From positions 1 to 11,682 of the forward strand of contig CATYZE010000044.1 of assembly GCA_958415525.1 (NCBI GenBank): 11,682 bases of DNA, written 5' to 3'. Shown here piece by piece: positions 11,660 through 11,682 of this stretch (position 1 is its first letter; every line of letters starts with the position of its first letter). The position numbers and the translations under genes are program-made. The notes beneath the pieces were generated by a model, which searched no databases, was not told the DNA's origin, and was given only the letters and a program-made list of their open reading frames with translations. The stretch comes from an uncultured Collinsella sp. Lineage in GTDB: Bacteria; Actinomycetota; Coriobacteriia; Coriobacteriales; Coriobacteriaceae.

Positions 11660-11682
11660 ACTTGGAAGCCCTCTCTTTTGAG

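Noticed and set aside
1..11682. tRNA, rRNA, tmRNA or SRP RNA genes
   Set aside because: No cloverleaf with a T-loop GGTTCRA and CCA-type acceptor, and no known conserved RNA signature, was recognised on either strand by eye.

Overview
The window is GC-rich bacterial chromosome. The gene set is typical of a saccharolytic gut anaerobe: ATP-type PEP carboxykinase, tryptophanyl-tRNA synthetase, a DegV fatty-acid-binding protein, a MarR regulator and a CPA-type antiporter. GC-rich codons, purine-rich ribosome binding sites and intrinsic hairpin terminators would fit a coriobacterium, Collinsella being my best guess. That is an inference from composition and style; no rRNA or other taxonomic marker is present. 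No phage, plasmid, transposase or CRISPR array was found.

Layout. (1) 1-1247: trpS on the + strand with a strong intrinsic terminator. (2) 1248-2046: a small cysteine-rich protein gene, then a gene-poor stretch with hairpins. (3) 2047-6661: a minus-strand block. In transcription order it runs pckA, a stand-alone B3/B4 (PheRS-type editing) protein, a MarR regulator followed by DegV, then a single-domain MGMT-type protein. Four of these five genes end in almost the same palindrome (arms AAAACCACCACAAAGG / CCTTTGTGGTGGTTTT, 9-base loop), which splits the block into four transcription units. (4) 6662-7040: a divergent control region with a perfect 16-bp palindrome and a cluster of REP-like repeats. 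(5) 7041-8615: a MOP-type flippase on the + strand. (6) 8616-8810: a roughly 100-base foldable element and a hairpin between convergent genes. (7) 8811-9650: a PPP-type metallophosphatase on the minus strand. (8) 9904-11505: a cation/proton antiporter with two RCK_C-like repeats, followed by a 94-base hairpin. (9) At the right edge, a minus-strand terminator belonging to a gene outside the window.

The proteins are mostly recognisable housekeeping or accessory families and do not form one pathway. MarR plus DegV may be a fatty-acid-sensing unit, and trpS and the B3/B4 protein both relate to aminoacyl-tRNA supply or quality. The least explained content lies between the genes: at least four kinds of palindromic or repeat element, several sharing a GGGGAC/GTCCCC core, and a short promoter-terminator leader before the B3/B4 gene that looks like an attenuator or small RNA. 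I see no clearly new multi-gene system; the intergenic elements are the best candidates for something undescribed.
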